Shown one piece after another: positions 45,709 through 54,813 of a DNA stretch of 64,000 bases. The stretch lies in NCBI GenBank assembly GCA_938083195.1, contig CALKCK010000004.1, positions 62,001-126,000 on the forward strand, read 5' to 3'. The notes beneath the pieces were generated by a model, which saw only the letters and a program-made list of their open reading frames with translations, was not told where the DNA came from and did no database searches. The stretch's first letter is position 1. Every line of letters starts with the position of its first letter. Both the position numbers and the translations under genes were made by a program. This DNA is from an uncultured Pirellulaceae bacterium (GTDB lineage Bacteria; Planctomycetota; Planctomycetia; Pirellulales; Pirellulaceae).

Positions 45709-47145
45709 GTGAAGAAAAAAAAATCTCATTGTGGAAACTATCGTCCAAGAGGTCTGTCTCGGCGAGCGATGCTGCAGCAATCGGCTTGCGGTTTTGGAGC
45801 CGTTGCGCTCTCTGCAATGATGGCTGATGGTGAGTTTTCCGGGCTGTTGGCGGACGAAACGAATTCGCTTGGTATGCACCATCCCGCAAAGGTGAAGCGA
45901 GTTGTATATCTTTACATGGACGGTGGTCCATCGCAGGTGGATACATTTGATCCCAAGCCAAGGCTTGAGAAAGAAAATGGAAAAGCGTTTTCGATGAAAA
46001 TTGAGCCCACTCAATTTAACAATATTGGCAAGACGTTGATGAGCCCCTGGAAGTTTAAGAACTATGGAGAGTCGGGGACTCCAGTCAGCGATCTGTTCCC
46101 TCATGTCGCAAAGCATGTCGATGATCTAGCTGTGATTCGCTCAATGACGAGTGATTTTTCTGAGCATACCAATGCAAATTATTTCCTTCATACGGGGAAT
46201 GGTTTTCAAGGTCGGCCCAGTATGGGAGCTTGGCTAGGCTATGGATTGGGGAGTGAGTGTAAAGATTTACCTGGGTTTATCGTTCTTAACGGTGGACTGA
46301 CTCCGCCGGGCGGACTGGATTGTTTTAATAGTGGGTTTCTGCCGGCGTCGTTTCAGGGGTCCGTCTTCAACGCAGGTGAGGCTCCGATTGCAAATATTCG
46401 CCCTCATGAACGTAAGCCCTTGCTCCAGCGAAATAAACTTGATTTGTTAAATCGTCTGGATGCTGAGAATCTAAAACGGATTGGTAAAGATGACCAGCTT
46501 GAGTCAGCGATCGCGAATTATGAGCTCGCGTTCAAAATGCAGTCTGTCGTTCCGGATTTGGCCAGTTTGGCTGGCGAAACAGAAACGACTAAAGAAGCTT
46601 ATGGCTTAAATTCCAAAAATTCGAAAACGGTGATTTATGGTCGCCAGTGTCTTTTGGCGAGAAGGCTGCTTGAGCGGGGGGTGCGGTTTATTGAATTGAC
46701 CTGCCCAAATGTGGGACATGACCGCTGGGATCAGCATAATAATCTGAAAAAAGGGCATGAGGACAATGCTGTTGCCGTGGATCAACCGATAGGAGCGTTA
46801 TTGAACGATTTGAAGCAACGAGGTTTGTTTGAGGATACCTTGGTGGTTTGGTCGGGCGAATTTGGCAGGACTCCCTTTGCCCAGGGAGCGAACGGTCGTG
46901 ATCACAATCCATTCGGGTTTAGTTTGTGGATGGCAGGTGGCGGTGTCCGAGGGGGGACCGTAGTGGGGGCGACCGACGAATTTGGCTACAAAGCGATTCA
47001 GGATAAATTGCGAATTCATGATCTGCATGCAACCATGTTGCATCTGTTGGGTGTTGATCATAAGAAATTGACTTATCGCTGGTCAGGTCGGGATATGAGA
47101 TTGACCGACGTTCATGGAAAATTAATTTCGGGTGTGCTGTCCTAG
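45709..47145 (+). CDS. DUF1501 (sulfatase-like fold) protein with Tat-type leader
   Basis: The 478-residue protein starts at GTG (GTGAAGAAAAAA). Its leader SRRAMLQQSACGFGAVALS has a twin-arginine signature. The DUF1501 core shows VVYLYMDGGPSQVDTFDPK, HTNANYFLHTGNGFQGRPSMGAWLGYGLG, WSGEFGRTPFAQGANGRDHNPFGFS and GDVHG-like HGKL at the end. The fold is related to alkaline phosphatase/sulfatase enzymes. The D/H residues in MDGGPSQVD and GRDHNP are candidate metal ligands. It is 124 bp downstream of the DUF1549/1553 gene, the usual paired arrangement, and is exported folded. Confidence 0.92.
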   Translation: MKKKKSHCGNYRPRGLSRRAMLQQSACGFGAVALSAMMADGEFSGLLADETNSLGMHHPAKVKRVVYLYMDGGPSQVDTFDPKPRLEKENGKAFSMKIEPTQFNNIGKTLMSPWKFKNYGESGTPVSDLFPHVAKHVDDLAVIRSMTSDFSEHTNANYFLHTGNGFQGRPSMGAWLGYGLGSECKDLPGFIVLNGGLTPPGGLDCFNSGFLPASFQGSVFNAGEAPIANIRPHERKPLLQRNKLDLLNRLDAENLKRIGKDDQLESAIANYELAFKMQSVVPDLASLAGETETTKEAYGLNSKNSKTVIYGRQCLLARRLLERGVRFIELTCPNVGHDRWDQHNNLKKGHEDNAVAVDQPIGALLNDLKQRGLFEDTLVVWSGEFGRTPFAQGANGRDHNPFGFSLWMAGGGVRGGTVVGATDEFGYKAIQDKLRIHDLHATMLHLLGVDHKKLTYRWSGRDMRLTDVHGKLISGVLS

Positions 47146-47191
47146 GAGTTGCACAACTACCGAATTGAAGACTGATTAACGAAAACTACCT

Positions 47192-48367
47192 ATGTCTCGA
47201 ATTTATCTTGATAACGCTGCCACTAGTTGGCCCAAGCCGGACGGCGTTTATGCTGCAATTGATCACGCTCAACGGGTGTTGGGGGCACCGGCAGGCCGAG
47301 GTGCGTATTACGAGGCGAATGACGCAAGTAGAGTCGTAGACCACGCAAGAAATGCAGTTGCGAAATTTATCAACGCTCCGAAGAGCCGGAATATTGCGTT
47401 CACTTTTAATGGAACCGACTCGCTGTCGACAGCCATTTTAGGTTTATTAAAAAAGGGCGATCATGTTGTGACAACGGTCGTTGAGCACAATTCAGTTTTG
47501 CGGCCGCTGAACCATCTTGAAGCGAGTGGCTTGATTAAAGTGACTTGCGTCGGATGTAACGACGAAGGGTTTGTAGACGTCGATGAACTCATTGCGGCGA
47601 TTACGCCCAAGACAAGGTTGTTAGCGGTCAATCATGTAAGTAACGTCACCGGTTCCATCCAACCGGTGGATACACTGAAAAAACGTTTGGCTCAGCTAGA
47701 AAACCAGAGGCTCGTTTATCTACTCGATGCGGCGCAATCGCTGGGGCACATACCGGTTGATATTCAGGAACTCGGTTGCGATATCCTAGCTTCCTCCGGG
47801 CACAAGGGACTTCTTGGGCCATTGGGAACCGGACTTATCTATTTGTCGGACCGCGTAGTCAATTCGGTCGATCCCTTACGTTTTGGTGGAACGGGAACCG
47901 AAGGCAGCATCGAGTTTCAACCAGACCAAATGCCAGATCGGTTTGAGTCCGGTAATTTGAATGTCCCTGGAATTGCGGGGGTGCACGCGGGAATTCGATT
48001 TCTGAATTCCACCGAAGGTCTTGAGTTGCGTGCTCGTCGCTATGTCAACGCGACTCGTCTTTTGCAGGGAATTTTAAAAATACCTGGAGTGGAAATTCAC
48101 GGTGCCAAGGAAATGGATCACCGTATTGGCGTTTTTAGCTTTAATATTAGCGGTTGGGATTGCCATGAGGTTGCATCTATTCTCGATGCGAACTGGGCCA
48201 TACAAACGCGAGCGGGGCGGCATTGTGCCCCATTGATTCACCGGGCTTTAGGGACTGAGTCCGAGCACGGCACCGTGCGGTTGAGTGTCGGACTGTTTAC
48301 CACGCTTGCTCAGGCAGAGATGGTGTTGGAATCGATCGCGAAACTAGCCGACCAAAGCACGCCTTAA
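47192..48367 (+). CDS. Cysteine desulfurase-like aminotransferase class V protein
   Basis: The 391-residue protein resembles the EF2568 subgroup of NifS/SufS-like enzymes. YLDNAATSWPKPDGVYAAI opens the protein, TFNGTDSLSTAI binds PLP phosphate, LDAAQSLGHIPVDI has the ring aspartate, and SSGHKGLLGPLGTG contains the PLP lysine K205. C345 in RAGRHCAPLIH could carry the persulfide. It probably removes sulfur from cysteine, but no scaffold or Suf gene is near. It follows the DUF1501 gene by only 46 bp and may ride on the same transcript, an unusual companion for that pair. Confidence 0.85.
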   Translation: MSRIYLDNAATSWPKPDGVYAAIDHAQRVLGAPAGRGAYYEANDASRVVDHARNAVAKFINAPKSRNIAFTFNGTDSLSTAILGLLKKGDHVVTTVVEHNSVLRPLNHLEASGLIKVTCVGCNDEGFVDVDELIAAITPKTRLLAVNHVSNVTGSIQPVDTLKKRLAQLENQRLVYLLDAAQSLGHIPVDIQELGCDILASSGHKGLLGPLGTGLIYLSDRVVNSVDPLRFGGTGTEGSIEFQPDQMPDRFESGNLNVPGIAGVHAGIRFLNSTEGLELRARRYVNATRLLQGILKIPGVEIHGAKEMDHRIGVFSFNISGWDCHEVASILDANWAIQTRAGRHCAPLIHRALGTESEHGTVRLSVGLFTTLAQAEMVLESIAKLADQSTP

Positions 48368-48424
48368 ACCTTCGTGTTGTCGAAAGTAAACATTCGGTGA
48401 CGCCCAGTGGGGTAGTGTCACGGT

Positions 48425-49639
48425 TCACGTTGATTGCTTGTCTGATTGCTTGTCTGATTGCTTGTCTGATTGCTTGTCTGATTGCTTGTCTGATTGCTTG
48501 TCTGATTGCGTCGGTTTCTTTGGTTTAACATGTTTCTTGCCAAGCCTCAGGACGAATTTGTCTTTCACTGCAACTAGGCATATCTCGCGCCGATTAAAAG
48601 CGAGTTGTCGAGCTTTGACCACTTGAAAACCAAGTGCCTTGACTGCTTTCATCAGATCAGAAATCGAGGTTGCATTCTTCCATTCAGAAAATTTGAGCGT
48701 CAGAATAATTCCCTTGACATCAACGAGGGGGTGATTAACGATGTCGGCTACGGTTTCGATCGAGAATTTTGGGTCGGCATTTAAATCGGAAAGCAGCCAT
48801 TTTGTGTTTCGAAATTCTTTGCGTTTAACATCCGAACCACGTTTTCTTATGTGAACAAAATTCTTATGTTCGAGGATGCCGGTTTCCATTTCTGCCGGAT
48901 CGATACCGATCACGTTTGCACCTTTTTCGAGTAGCAGTTGGCAAGCGCCTCCGGGAGCGCTACCGATTTCTGCACAGATATCACCGGGTTGGATCGTGAT
49001 TCCCGACCACAGCAAAGCTTCACTCAATTTTAAATAGGCACGGCTATAGGTTTCAACAGTGGTGTCGATCGCTGGAGTTCCGCCGGGCCACCTGCCAGCA
49101 ACGGTTGAAGCGAAATGATAGCCGTACCACCATTCGTTGGGTTCGACCATCACCACGTCGAAAATAAGATCGTCTGGCTTAGATTCTTTGTTGACGACCA
49201 GCTTGGTGCTTGCTTCATCTGCAGTCGCCTTAAATAGGTTGCCGACTTCGTTGGCGAGAGCAGAGATTCCTGGTTCGAATCCATTTTTTCCAGGAGTAAA
49301 CGGATCGCGTTGCCAAACATGCAGGTGATTTGATTTTTTGAATTCAGCAAGAGTTGAGATTTCTGCAACCATCGAGCTTGCGTCTTGAGACGTACATTTG
49401 CCAAGCGACCAACCATAAGTTCTCGCGAGAGCGGATTTAAGTGTGAACCGCTGGGGAAGTGGGGTTTCTGAACTGACCTTGAACGTGATGAATCCCGGTC
49501 GCGAGAATGCGAGGTTTAGATTGGGATGGTTGTTCATGATTTCTAATTTGGTCGCACTTTCAGCGCCGTTTTGGCAAATCACAAAAATAAAGGGTGCCGG
49601 GGCAGGGGGAGTCGGCGAGTCAGATACGGTATCGGCCAT
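48425..49639 (-). CDS. RlmM/FtsJ-like SAM-dependent RNA methyltransferase
   Basis: This 404-residue protein has a C-terminal FtsJ-type methyltransferase domain. EIGSAPGGACQLLLEKG binds SAM, followed by VIGIDPAEMETGI, and LSDLNADP and LTLKFSEWKN supply catalytic-tetrad-like residues. The N-terminal half resembles the THUMP-containing region of RlmM (23S rRNA C2498 2'-O-methyltransferase). The tail (KPKKPTQSDKQ...) is a run of six QSDK units, encoded by a perfect 12-bp repeat and unlikely to be part of the fold. 23S rRNA methylation is the best guess; the exact nucleotide is not certain. Confidence 0.8.
   Translation of the reverse strand: MADTVSDSPTPPAPAPFIFVICQNGAESATKLEIMNNHPNLNLAFSRPGFITFKVSSETPLPQRFTLKSALARTYGWSLGKCTSQDASSMVAEISTLAEFKKSNHLHVWQRDPFTPGKNGFEPGISALANEVGNLFKATADEASTKLVVNKESKPDDLIFDVVMVEPNEWWYGYHFASTVAGRWPGGTPAIDTTVETYSRAYLKLSEALLWSGITIQPGDICAEIGSAPGGACQLLLEKGANVIGIDPAEMETGILEHKNFVHIRKRGSDVKRKEFRNTKWLLSDLNADPKFSIETVADIVNHPLVDVKGIILTLKFSEWKNATSISDLMKAVKALGFQVVKARQLAFNRREICLVAVKDKFVLRLGKKHVKPKKPTQSDKQSDKQSDKQSDKQSDKQSDKQST
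48432..48509 (-). repeat. 12-bp tandem repeat (6.5 copies) coding for QSDK units
   Basis: GATTGCTTGTCT is repeated six times without a mismatch from 48432 to 48503, followed by a half copy to 48509. On the minus strand each unit codes for Ser-Asp-Lys-Gln in the extreme C-terminus of the RlmM-like protein. The unit length is a multiple of three, so copy-number change would lengthen or shorten the tail without shifting the frame. Confidence 0.95.
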
Positions 49640-49967
49640 AGTTCATTTCGAAAAAAGTTTGGTTGCAATACATGGATTGCCGGTTGCTGATGCTATCACT
49701 TTTTCGAGGTTTGCGAACGTGGGCATCCTGAAAATCCTCGAATTGCATCAAGAATAGGCCCAGATACTGGCCCTAGCGCGATGTCGGGGCTTGGGCCAAT
49801 TATTGGGCAGATTGATTGATATAGGTAACCAATATCGGTTGGGATAAACTGACGGGGACCACAAATATGGTGGTCCCTCCAACTATTTATGGCGGGTCAG
49901 AGAGTTCCGCGTTGACCCTGGGGGACTGAGTTAGTTTCAAGTAGCAGATGCCAGGAAGGCCGCTGTC
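49640..49967. other. Intergenic region with one strong stem-loop
   Basis: This 328-bp gap separates the RlmM-like gene from the SbcD-like gene, which are divergent. GGGACCAC (49855-49862) and GTGGTCCC (49870-49877) form a perfect 8-bp stem with a 7-nt loop about 90 nt before the SbcD-like start. No T-run follows. It may be an operator dyad or a leader hairpin. No gene was found in the rest. Confidence 0.5.
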
Positions 49968-51197
49968 ATGACAGAAAAAATCAAGTTTATCCATTCATCA
50001 GATTTCCATCTGGATGAGCCGATTCGCGGCTTGCAGCAACTGCCCCAACCGCTTTTGGAGACACTCGCTGAAGCCCCTTACGTCGCGGCAGAGAGTGTTT
50101 TTGATACGGCGATCACTGAAAAAGTTGATTTCGTTTTACTTTCGGGAGGGCTTTGTAATCTCGAGCAATTAAGTGCGCGGGCAGTCGCATTTTTGGTGAA
50201 ACAATTTCAGCGATTGGAACAAAAAGATATTTTCGTTTATTGGGCTGGAGCGAAAGAAGACTCCGCTGATCAATGGCCGGGCGCTATCAAGCTGCCACGT
50301 AACGTAATTCAGTTTCATCCTCGTTCTGTAGAGCACGTGGACTTTCTAAAAGAAAATGCCGCATTAGTAAGAGTCATTGGGGTGGGGTGTGATTCCAAGC
50401 CCGTGGCGAGCGACCTGTTGGGGTGTGTTGAGGACGATGTCTTTAACATTGTTTTGGCTCACGCTGACGCTGACGTCACTGCCTTCGACAGCGATGCGAT
50501 TGATTACTGGGCGTTCGGTGGGCGAGCGGAATCCTTGACGGAAGAATACGAAAATTCGGTTATGGTTTTTCCAGGGACTCCGCAGTCCCGAGAGTTTCAC
50601 TCGGGAGCACCCAGTGGATTTAAATTGGTGAAACTGAATCGGACTAGGAAGACCAACGTCCGCACGATTAGATCAGATCGCGTCCACTGGTGTTCACCAT
50701 TCGCCGACATACAGCATCCGATGGATCTGGATGACGCGAGGAACCAATTGGGTGAGCTTGCGTTGCAGCTTGCAGGTGAACATTCTGAGCAAACCATTCT
50801 TTGCCAGTGGCAGCTTGCGATGAGTGGAGAGGGGTCGGTTAACCGCGATTGCGGTATTGAGTGGCGAGCAGCGATGTTGAAATGGTTGCGAGCTGAATTT
50901 GGAATGTCCGGTAATGGCCTGTGGTCGATTTGCATTGACGAGCGGCCTTCAGACGATCACCCCAGTAAAGGATATGACGAAGAAACCTTGCTTGGGGAGT
51001 ACCTCAGAGCTGTTGGGCGTTACCAGAGTGACAGTGAGTTGCGATTGAATTTACGAAATTATTTAAAAGATGATGTGCCACGTTGGGAAACTGATGGATT
51101 GGCAATAGTCAATGAACAACAGCGAGCTGAAATTTTGTCAAAGGCGTCTTTGTTAGGCGTGGATTGTCTAGGAGGCCAAGACGGCCCGGCGGTGTGA
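49968..51197 (+). CDS. Degenerate SbcD/YhaO-like metallophosphatase-fold protein
   Basis: The 409-residue protein starts like SbcD/Mre11/YhaO (IKFIHSSDFHLDEP, D12 and H14). The later metal motifs are broken: the GDxxD motif reads LLSGGLCN (57-64), GNHD reads WAGAKED (92-98), and the distal GHxH reads YWAFGGRAE (180-188). One histidine survives in VLAHADAD (H165). A working two-metal nuclease site is therefore unlikely, and the protein may serve as a structural partner. It lies 76 bp before a YhaN/SbcC-like ATPase on the same strand, the normal partnership for this family, so a DNA-repair-type complex is the natural setting. Confidence 0.78.
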   Translation: MTEKIKFIHSSDFHLDEPIRGLQQLPQPLLETLAEAPYVAAESVFDTAITEKVDFVLLSGGLCNLEQLSARAVAFLVKQFQRLEQKDIFVYWAGAKEDSADQWPGAIKLPRNVIQFHPRSVEHVDFLKENAALVRVIGVGCDSKPVASDLLGCVEDDVFNIVLAHADADVTAFDSDAIDYWAFGGRAESLTEEYENSVMVFPGTPQSREFHSGAPSGFKLVKLNRTRKTNVRTIRSDRVHWCSPFADIQHPMDLDDARNQLGELALQLAGEHSEQTILCQWQLAMSGEGSVNRDCGIEWRAAMLKWLRAEFGMSGNGLWSICIDERPSDDHPSKGYDEETLLGEYLRAVGRYQSDSELRLNLRNYLKDDVPRWETDGLAIVNEQQRAEILSKASLLGVDCLGGQDGPAV

Positions 51198-51273
51198 TTG
51201 GTGTTGGCGTTTTGACACGTCATTGTTGCAGATGGTGAAGACAAAATTACAACTGCGTTAAAGGAGTTCCGCG

Positions 51274-54200
51274 GTGAAAATAAACGATCTTGAAGTGGAT
51301 GGGTTTGGCGTCTGGAAAGGGCTTGAAGTCGAGCAAGTTTCCGATGAGCTAACGGTATTCTGCGGTTATAACGAAGCGGGCAAAACAACGCTGATGCAGT
51401 TCGTGCGTTCGATGATGTTTGGTTTTTCTTCGCCACGGCTGGAAAAATACTCCCCACCTGTTTACGGAGGATTAGCGGGTGGATCCATTGGTTTGTCTAC
51501 CTCTGTAGGCAGTTTTGAGGTGCAACGCCACGTCGATCCAAGTCATTGCCAGGATCCTGTGGGAGACCTCGTGGTGATCGATAGCCATGACGGAGCGGTA
51601 CACGGTCGAAATAAACTCCAGTCACTGTTGGGAGACATCGACGAATCAATCTTCACAAATGTGTTTGCGATTGGTCTCCAAGAGATTCAAGAACTAGGGG
51701 CACTCAATAGCACTGCTGCCGCTGACCAGTTATATAAATTGGCCAGCGGTTTGGATCGCGTTTCTTTGGTTGACGTAATGCGTAATCTTACCCAACGTAG
51801 AGATGCCATTTGGTCTGGGCCAAATGGGGTTCGGTCAAGGCTTGCGATTCTCGGTGAAGAAAGGCAGCTGCTTTTAAAAGAGGTGGAAGCGTTAAAGCAG
51901 AGATCCAAGACTTATTCATTGATGGCAAATAAGGTTATCGAAGTCGGATATCGTTTGGAGGAGCTTGCGGATTCGTTGAAAGAAAATGATCGGCAATCTC
52001 GTGTTTTGGAAGTGGCGATTCAAATTTCGGAACGTTGGCAACATCGAGTTTCAATCGCGCAGCAGATCCAAGAATTTGGAACGCTGCCAGAACGAGACAA
52101 TGTTTCGATCACAGAACTTGACAGGATCAACGAAGAAATCGCCCATCAGCGAGAGCGGATCGAGAATTTTCGCGATCAACGGCTGGAAATCAAAAAGGAT
52201 GGAATGGCATTGCCAATCAAGCCGCTCCTTTGGTCTCAAAAGGCTCGCGTCGAGGCTCTCGCGGAGCATACACCCTGGATTGAATCGTTACAGCGACAGT
52301 CTCTGCGCTTAGATGCAGAAATAGATCAAATTGAAAACAGCCTCGTTGGTGAGGTCGATGGTCTTGGAGAGCAGTTGAAGATTAAGGCAAGTGATATTCG
52401 CGGCCTTGGGAATCGGGGACTTGCCTCGCTGGAACTAACTGGTCGGAAACTACAGGATCAGGAAGATGTAATCATTCAGTTAGAGCACGATTTTGAAAAG
52501 ACTGAATTTGATTTAGGGCAGCACGAGGAACGCTTGGGGACGAGCATAGCTCGCCAAAGCACATCTGAGTCGCTCGAAGAGACTGGCAAACAGGTGAACC
52601 GGTTGCGACGCCGAATTGAGTTGGAACAAAAAATCGACAAGCTTAACCGTGGAAGAATGGAGTTGGAGCGGGATGTTGATTCAGTAGTGACAGAACAGGT
52701 TCTCCCACTTGAAAAGTTATCCATCGTCGGGGTTACCTTTATTATTGGTGTGGTACTGCTGGGTTTCGGTTTGATTGATGCCGTCTCGGGGGGAAGTTGG
52801 ATCAGCCAAACATCGACGAACATGGGGATCGTTTTCGTCTTTTTAGGAACGATCGCAGGCGTTGTCGCGATGGGACTAAAGTACCACTGGGAAGGTCAGG
52901 CGAAAGAAGATTTAGAGGATTTCCGACACCAAATTGAAATTGTTCGGCAGCAGCTTAAGCGAGCCAAGGTGGAGCGTACTGAGCTCGACCGTCAACTTCC
53001 TGAGAACGTTAAGGGGCAGTGGGAGTTGGCACTTTCAGATACAGAAAGTCGCTTGGAGAGACTCGAGGAGTTGGTTCCACTGGAAGGGCGAGTTTTAACC
53101 GCCAGAGCGAATCAAGATGAGTTGAGGCGACGTATTGCCACGCAGGAACTCGAAGTTGAGAAAACGAGTAAACAGTGGAAGGCAAGTTTGAGAGCTGCTG
53201 GATTGCCTGACGTTTTGCAACCTTATCAACTTCGTGAGATTGTACAGCGGGCTGATCGAATTTCGGGAATCAGTGACCGTTTAGATCATTTAAAGGCAGA
53301 GCAAATTGAGCGAAGGCGTGAACTGGAGAGTTTGAATTTGAGAATCGATCAAACGCTTCAGGAATCGGGGGTTCAATATGATGGAACGGAACTGATCGAC
53401 CGGATTAATCATTTAGGCCGTTGCATTAATGAGCAGCGTGGATTGGTGCAACGCCGCCGCGAATTCACTCAGCGGTATCGGACACTGAAAGCTAAATTTG
53501 AAAAAGCGAAGCGTGAATTAGACCGACTGCTCGGCCAAAAACAGAGATTACTTTCGCTTGTGGGAGCGGAAACCGAAGCAGAGTATCGTGAGTTTGACTC
53601 AGAGTTGGTGCGTCGTGATGCATTGATTGAGAATCGAGAACACTTAAGCCAACAAATTGATGCCGCCTTGGGGCGAAATCATACTGAATCACAAATCGAA
53701 CAGCTATACGAGGAATTCGGATCTGCTGGATTGGAAAACGCTTGGGAATCCGTTCAGTCTCAGATGGATAGTGCTCGCGAGCGACAAACTCAATTCCAGC
53801 AAGAATCTGCAGGTCTTCACCAGGAAATCAAAGTGATGGGCGAAGATAAAGGGATGGCACTAGCGAGATTGAAACTGGAAGCAGCCGAAACCGAAATTGC
53901 GGCACTTAAAAAGGAGTGGCAGGTGCTTGCTGCCAGTTCAACCATGTTGGAAGTGATTCGAGAAAGTTATGAATCAAAACGTCAGCCGGAAACGCTTAAA
54001 GAGGCATCTGGTTTTCTGGCTAAGCTGACAGAAGGTACCTATGTACGCATCTGGACCAAGTTAATTGGAGAGGAGTTGTTGGTTGATTCCAAGGATGGCG
54101 AGACGATTTCGGTAGATAAATTAAGTCGGGGTACAAGAGAAGCGGTCTATTTGAGTTTGAGATTGGCTTTGGTAGGAGCCTATGCGAGACGCGGATCCGT

Positions 54201-54747
54201 GGTGCCTATGGTTCTCGATGATGTGCTAGTAAATTTTGATGGCCGCCGAATCCAGGCGGCGGCAGAAGTGCTGTGCGAGTTCTCTAAGCAAGGTCACCAA
54301 ATACTTATGTTCACCTGCCATGACCATATTCGTGAAGTATTCCATAGCCTTGCGGCGGACGTGAGAATACTTCCAGATCATCGAGAGGTAGTGGAATCAA
54401 AAGCAATTCCAGTTCGGTACGAAAATTTTGAAAAAACTGAGCAACAGCCTGAGTTCGAAAAATTTAAACCCAAATTAATGCCCGAAAGTGATTTGGTGAG
54501 TACGGATGTTATGGAACCAAATGGGATTCCAGTCGAATACGTTGAGTATGCATCGACGAACGTTCGAATTAATCCCGAGCAATATGACTCTGAGCTAGAG
54601 TTTGAACTTGCCGTGGTGGCATCGGATCAAAAGCGAGAGCAGAATTATTTAGGTGATCCTGCTTTTGAAGGCGACCATTCGATTTTACCAATGGAAATCT
54701 CAGCTGACGAAGATTTTTGGACAAAGCCTGCATCGTCATTAGACTAA
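51274..54747 (+). CDS. YhaN/SbcC-like AAA ATPase with coiled coils and central membrane hairpin
   Basis: The 1157-residue protein begins with an SMC/SbcC-type head: Walker A GYNEAGKTT (31-39). Long coiled coils follow, interrupted near residues 480-545 by two hydrophobic helices (VTFIIGVVLLGFGLI and IVFVFLGTIAGVVAMGL). The second half-head has the ABC signature LSRGTREAV (about 948) and Walker B VPMVLDDVLVNFD (about 977). The layout matches Bacillus YhaN, a partner of the nuclease YhaO. The last ~120 residues (after RILPDHREVV) form an acidic tail not expected in YhaN. The start GTG at 51274 follows AAGGAG. The mate encoded upstream lacks most metal ligands, so the complex may bind rather than cut DNA. 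Confidence 0.83.
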   Translation: MKINDLEVDGFGVWKGLEVEQVSDELTVFCGYNEAGKTTLMQFVRSMMFGFSSPRLEKYSPPVYGGLAGGSIGLSTSVGSFEVQRHVDPSHCQDPVGDLVVIDSHDGAVHGRNKLQSLLGDIDESIFTNVFAIGLQEIQELGALNSTAAADQLYKLASGLDRVSLVDVMRNLTQRRDAIWSGPNGVRSRLAILGEERQLLLKEVEALKQRSKTYSLMANKVIEVGYRLEELADSLKENDRQSRVLEVAIQISERWQHRVSIAQQIQEFGTLPERDNVSITELDRINEEIAHQRERIENFRDQRLEIKKDGMALPIKPLLWSQKARVEALAEHTPWIESLQRQSLRLDAEIDQIENSLVGEVDGLGEQLKIKASDIRGLGNRGLASLELTGRKLQDQEDVIIQLEHDFEKTEFDLGQHEERLGTSIARQSTSESLEETGKQVNRLRRRIELEQKIDKLNRGRMELERDVDSVVTEQVLPLEKLSIVGVTFIIGVVLLGFGLIDAVSGGSWISQTSTNMGIVFVFLGTIAGVVAMGLKYHWEGQAKEDLEDFRHQIEIVRQQLKRAKVERTELDRQLPENVKGQWELALSDTESRLERLEELVPLEGRVLTARANQDELRRRIATQELEVEKTSKQWKASLRAAGLPDVLQPYQLREIVQRADRISGISDRLDHLKAEQIERRRELESLNLRIDQTLQESGVQYDGTELIDRINHLGRCINEQRGLVQRRREFTQRYRTLKAKFEKAKRELDRLLGQKQRLLSLVGAETEAEYREFDSELVRRDALIENREHLSQQIDAALGRNHTESQIEQLYEEFGSAGLENAWESVQSQMDSARERQTQFQQESAGLHQEIKVMGEDKGMALARLKLEAAETEIAALKKEWQVLAASSTMLEVIRESYESKRQPETLKEASGFLAKLTEGTYVRIWTKLIGEELLVDSKDGETISVDKLSRGTREAVYLSLRLALVGAYARRGSVVPMVLDDVLVNFDGRRIQAAAEVLCEFSKQGHQILMFTCHDHIREVFHSLAADVRILPDHREVVESKAIPVRYENFEKTEQQPEFEKFKPKLMPESDLVSTDVMEPNGIPVEYVEYASTNVRINPEQYDSELEFELAVVASDQKREQNYLGDPAFEGDHSILPMEISADEDFWTKPASSLD

Positions 54748-54813
54748 ATAATCAGTCGTTCGGCAGATGGTTCTAGCAGTCAGGTGGCTGCTGTTCAAAA
54801 TAGGTTTCGGCAT

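Noticed and set aside
48432-48509. CRISPR-like array
   Set aside because: Units are 12 bp with no spacers and lie within a coding tail.
48438-48626. Plus-strand frame through the 12-bp repeat (repeated LSDC units)
   Set aside because: It is the mirror of the repeat inside the methyltransferase gene; any repeat with a unit divisible by three opens such a frame.
49443-49757. 104-residue plus-strand frame
   Set aside because: Mostly antisense to the methyltransferase gene, with no recognisable content.
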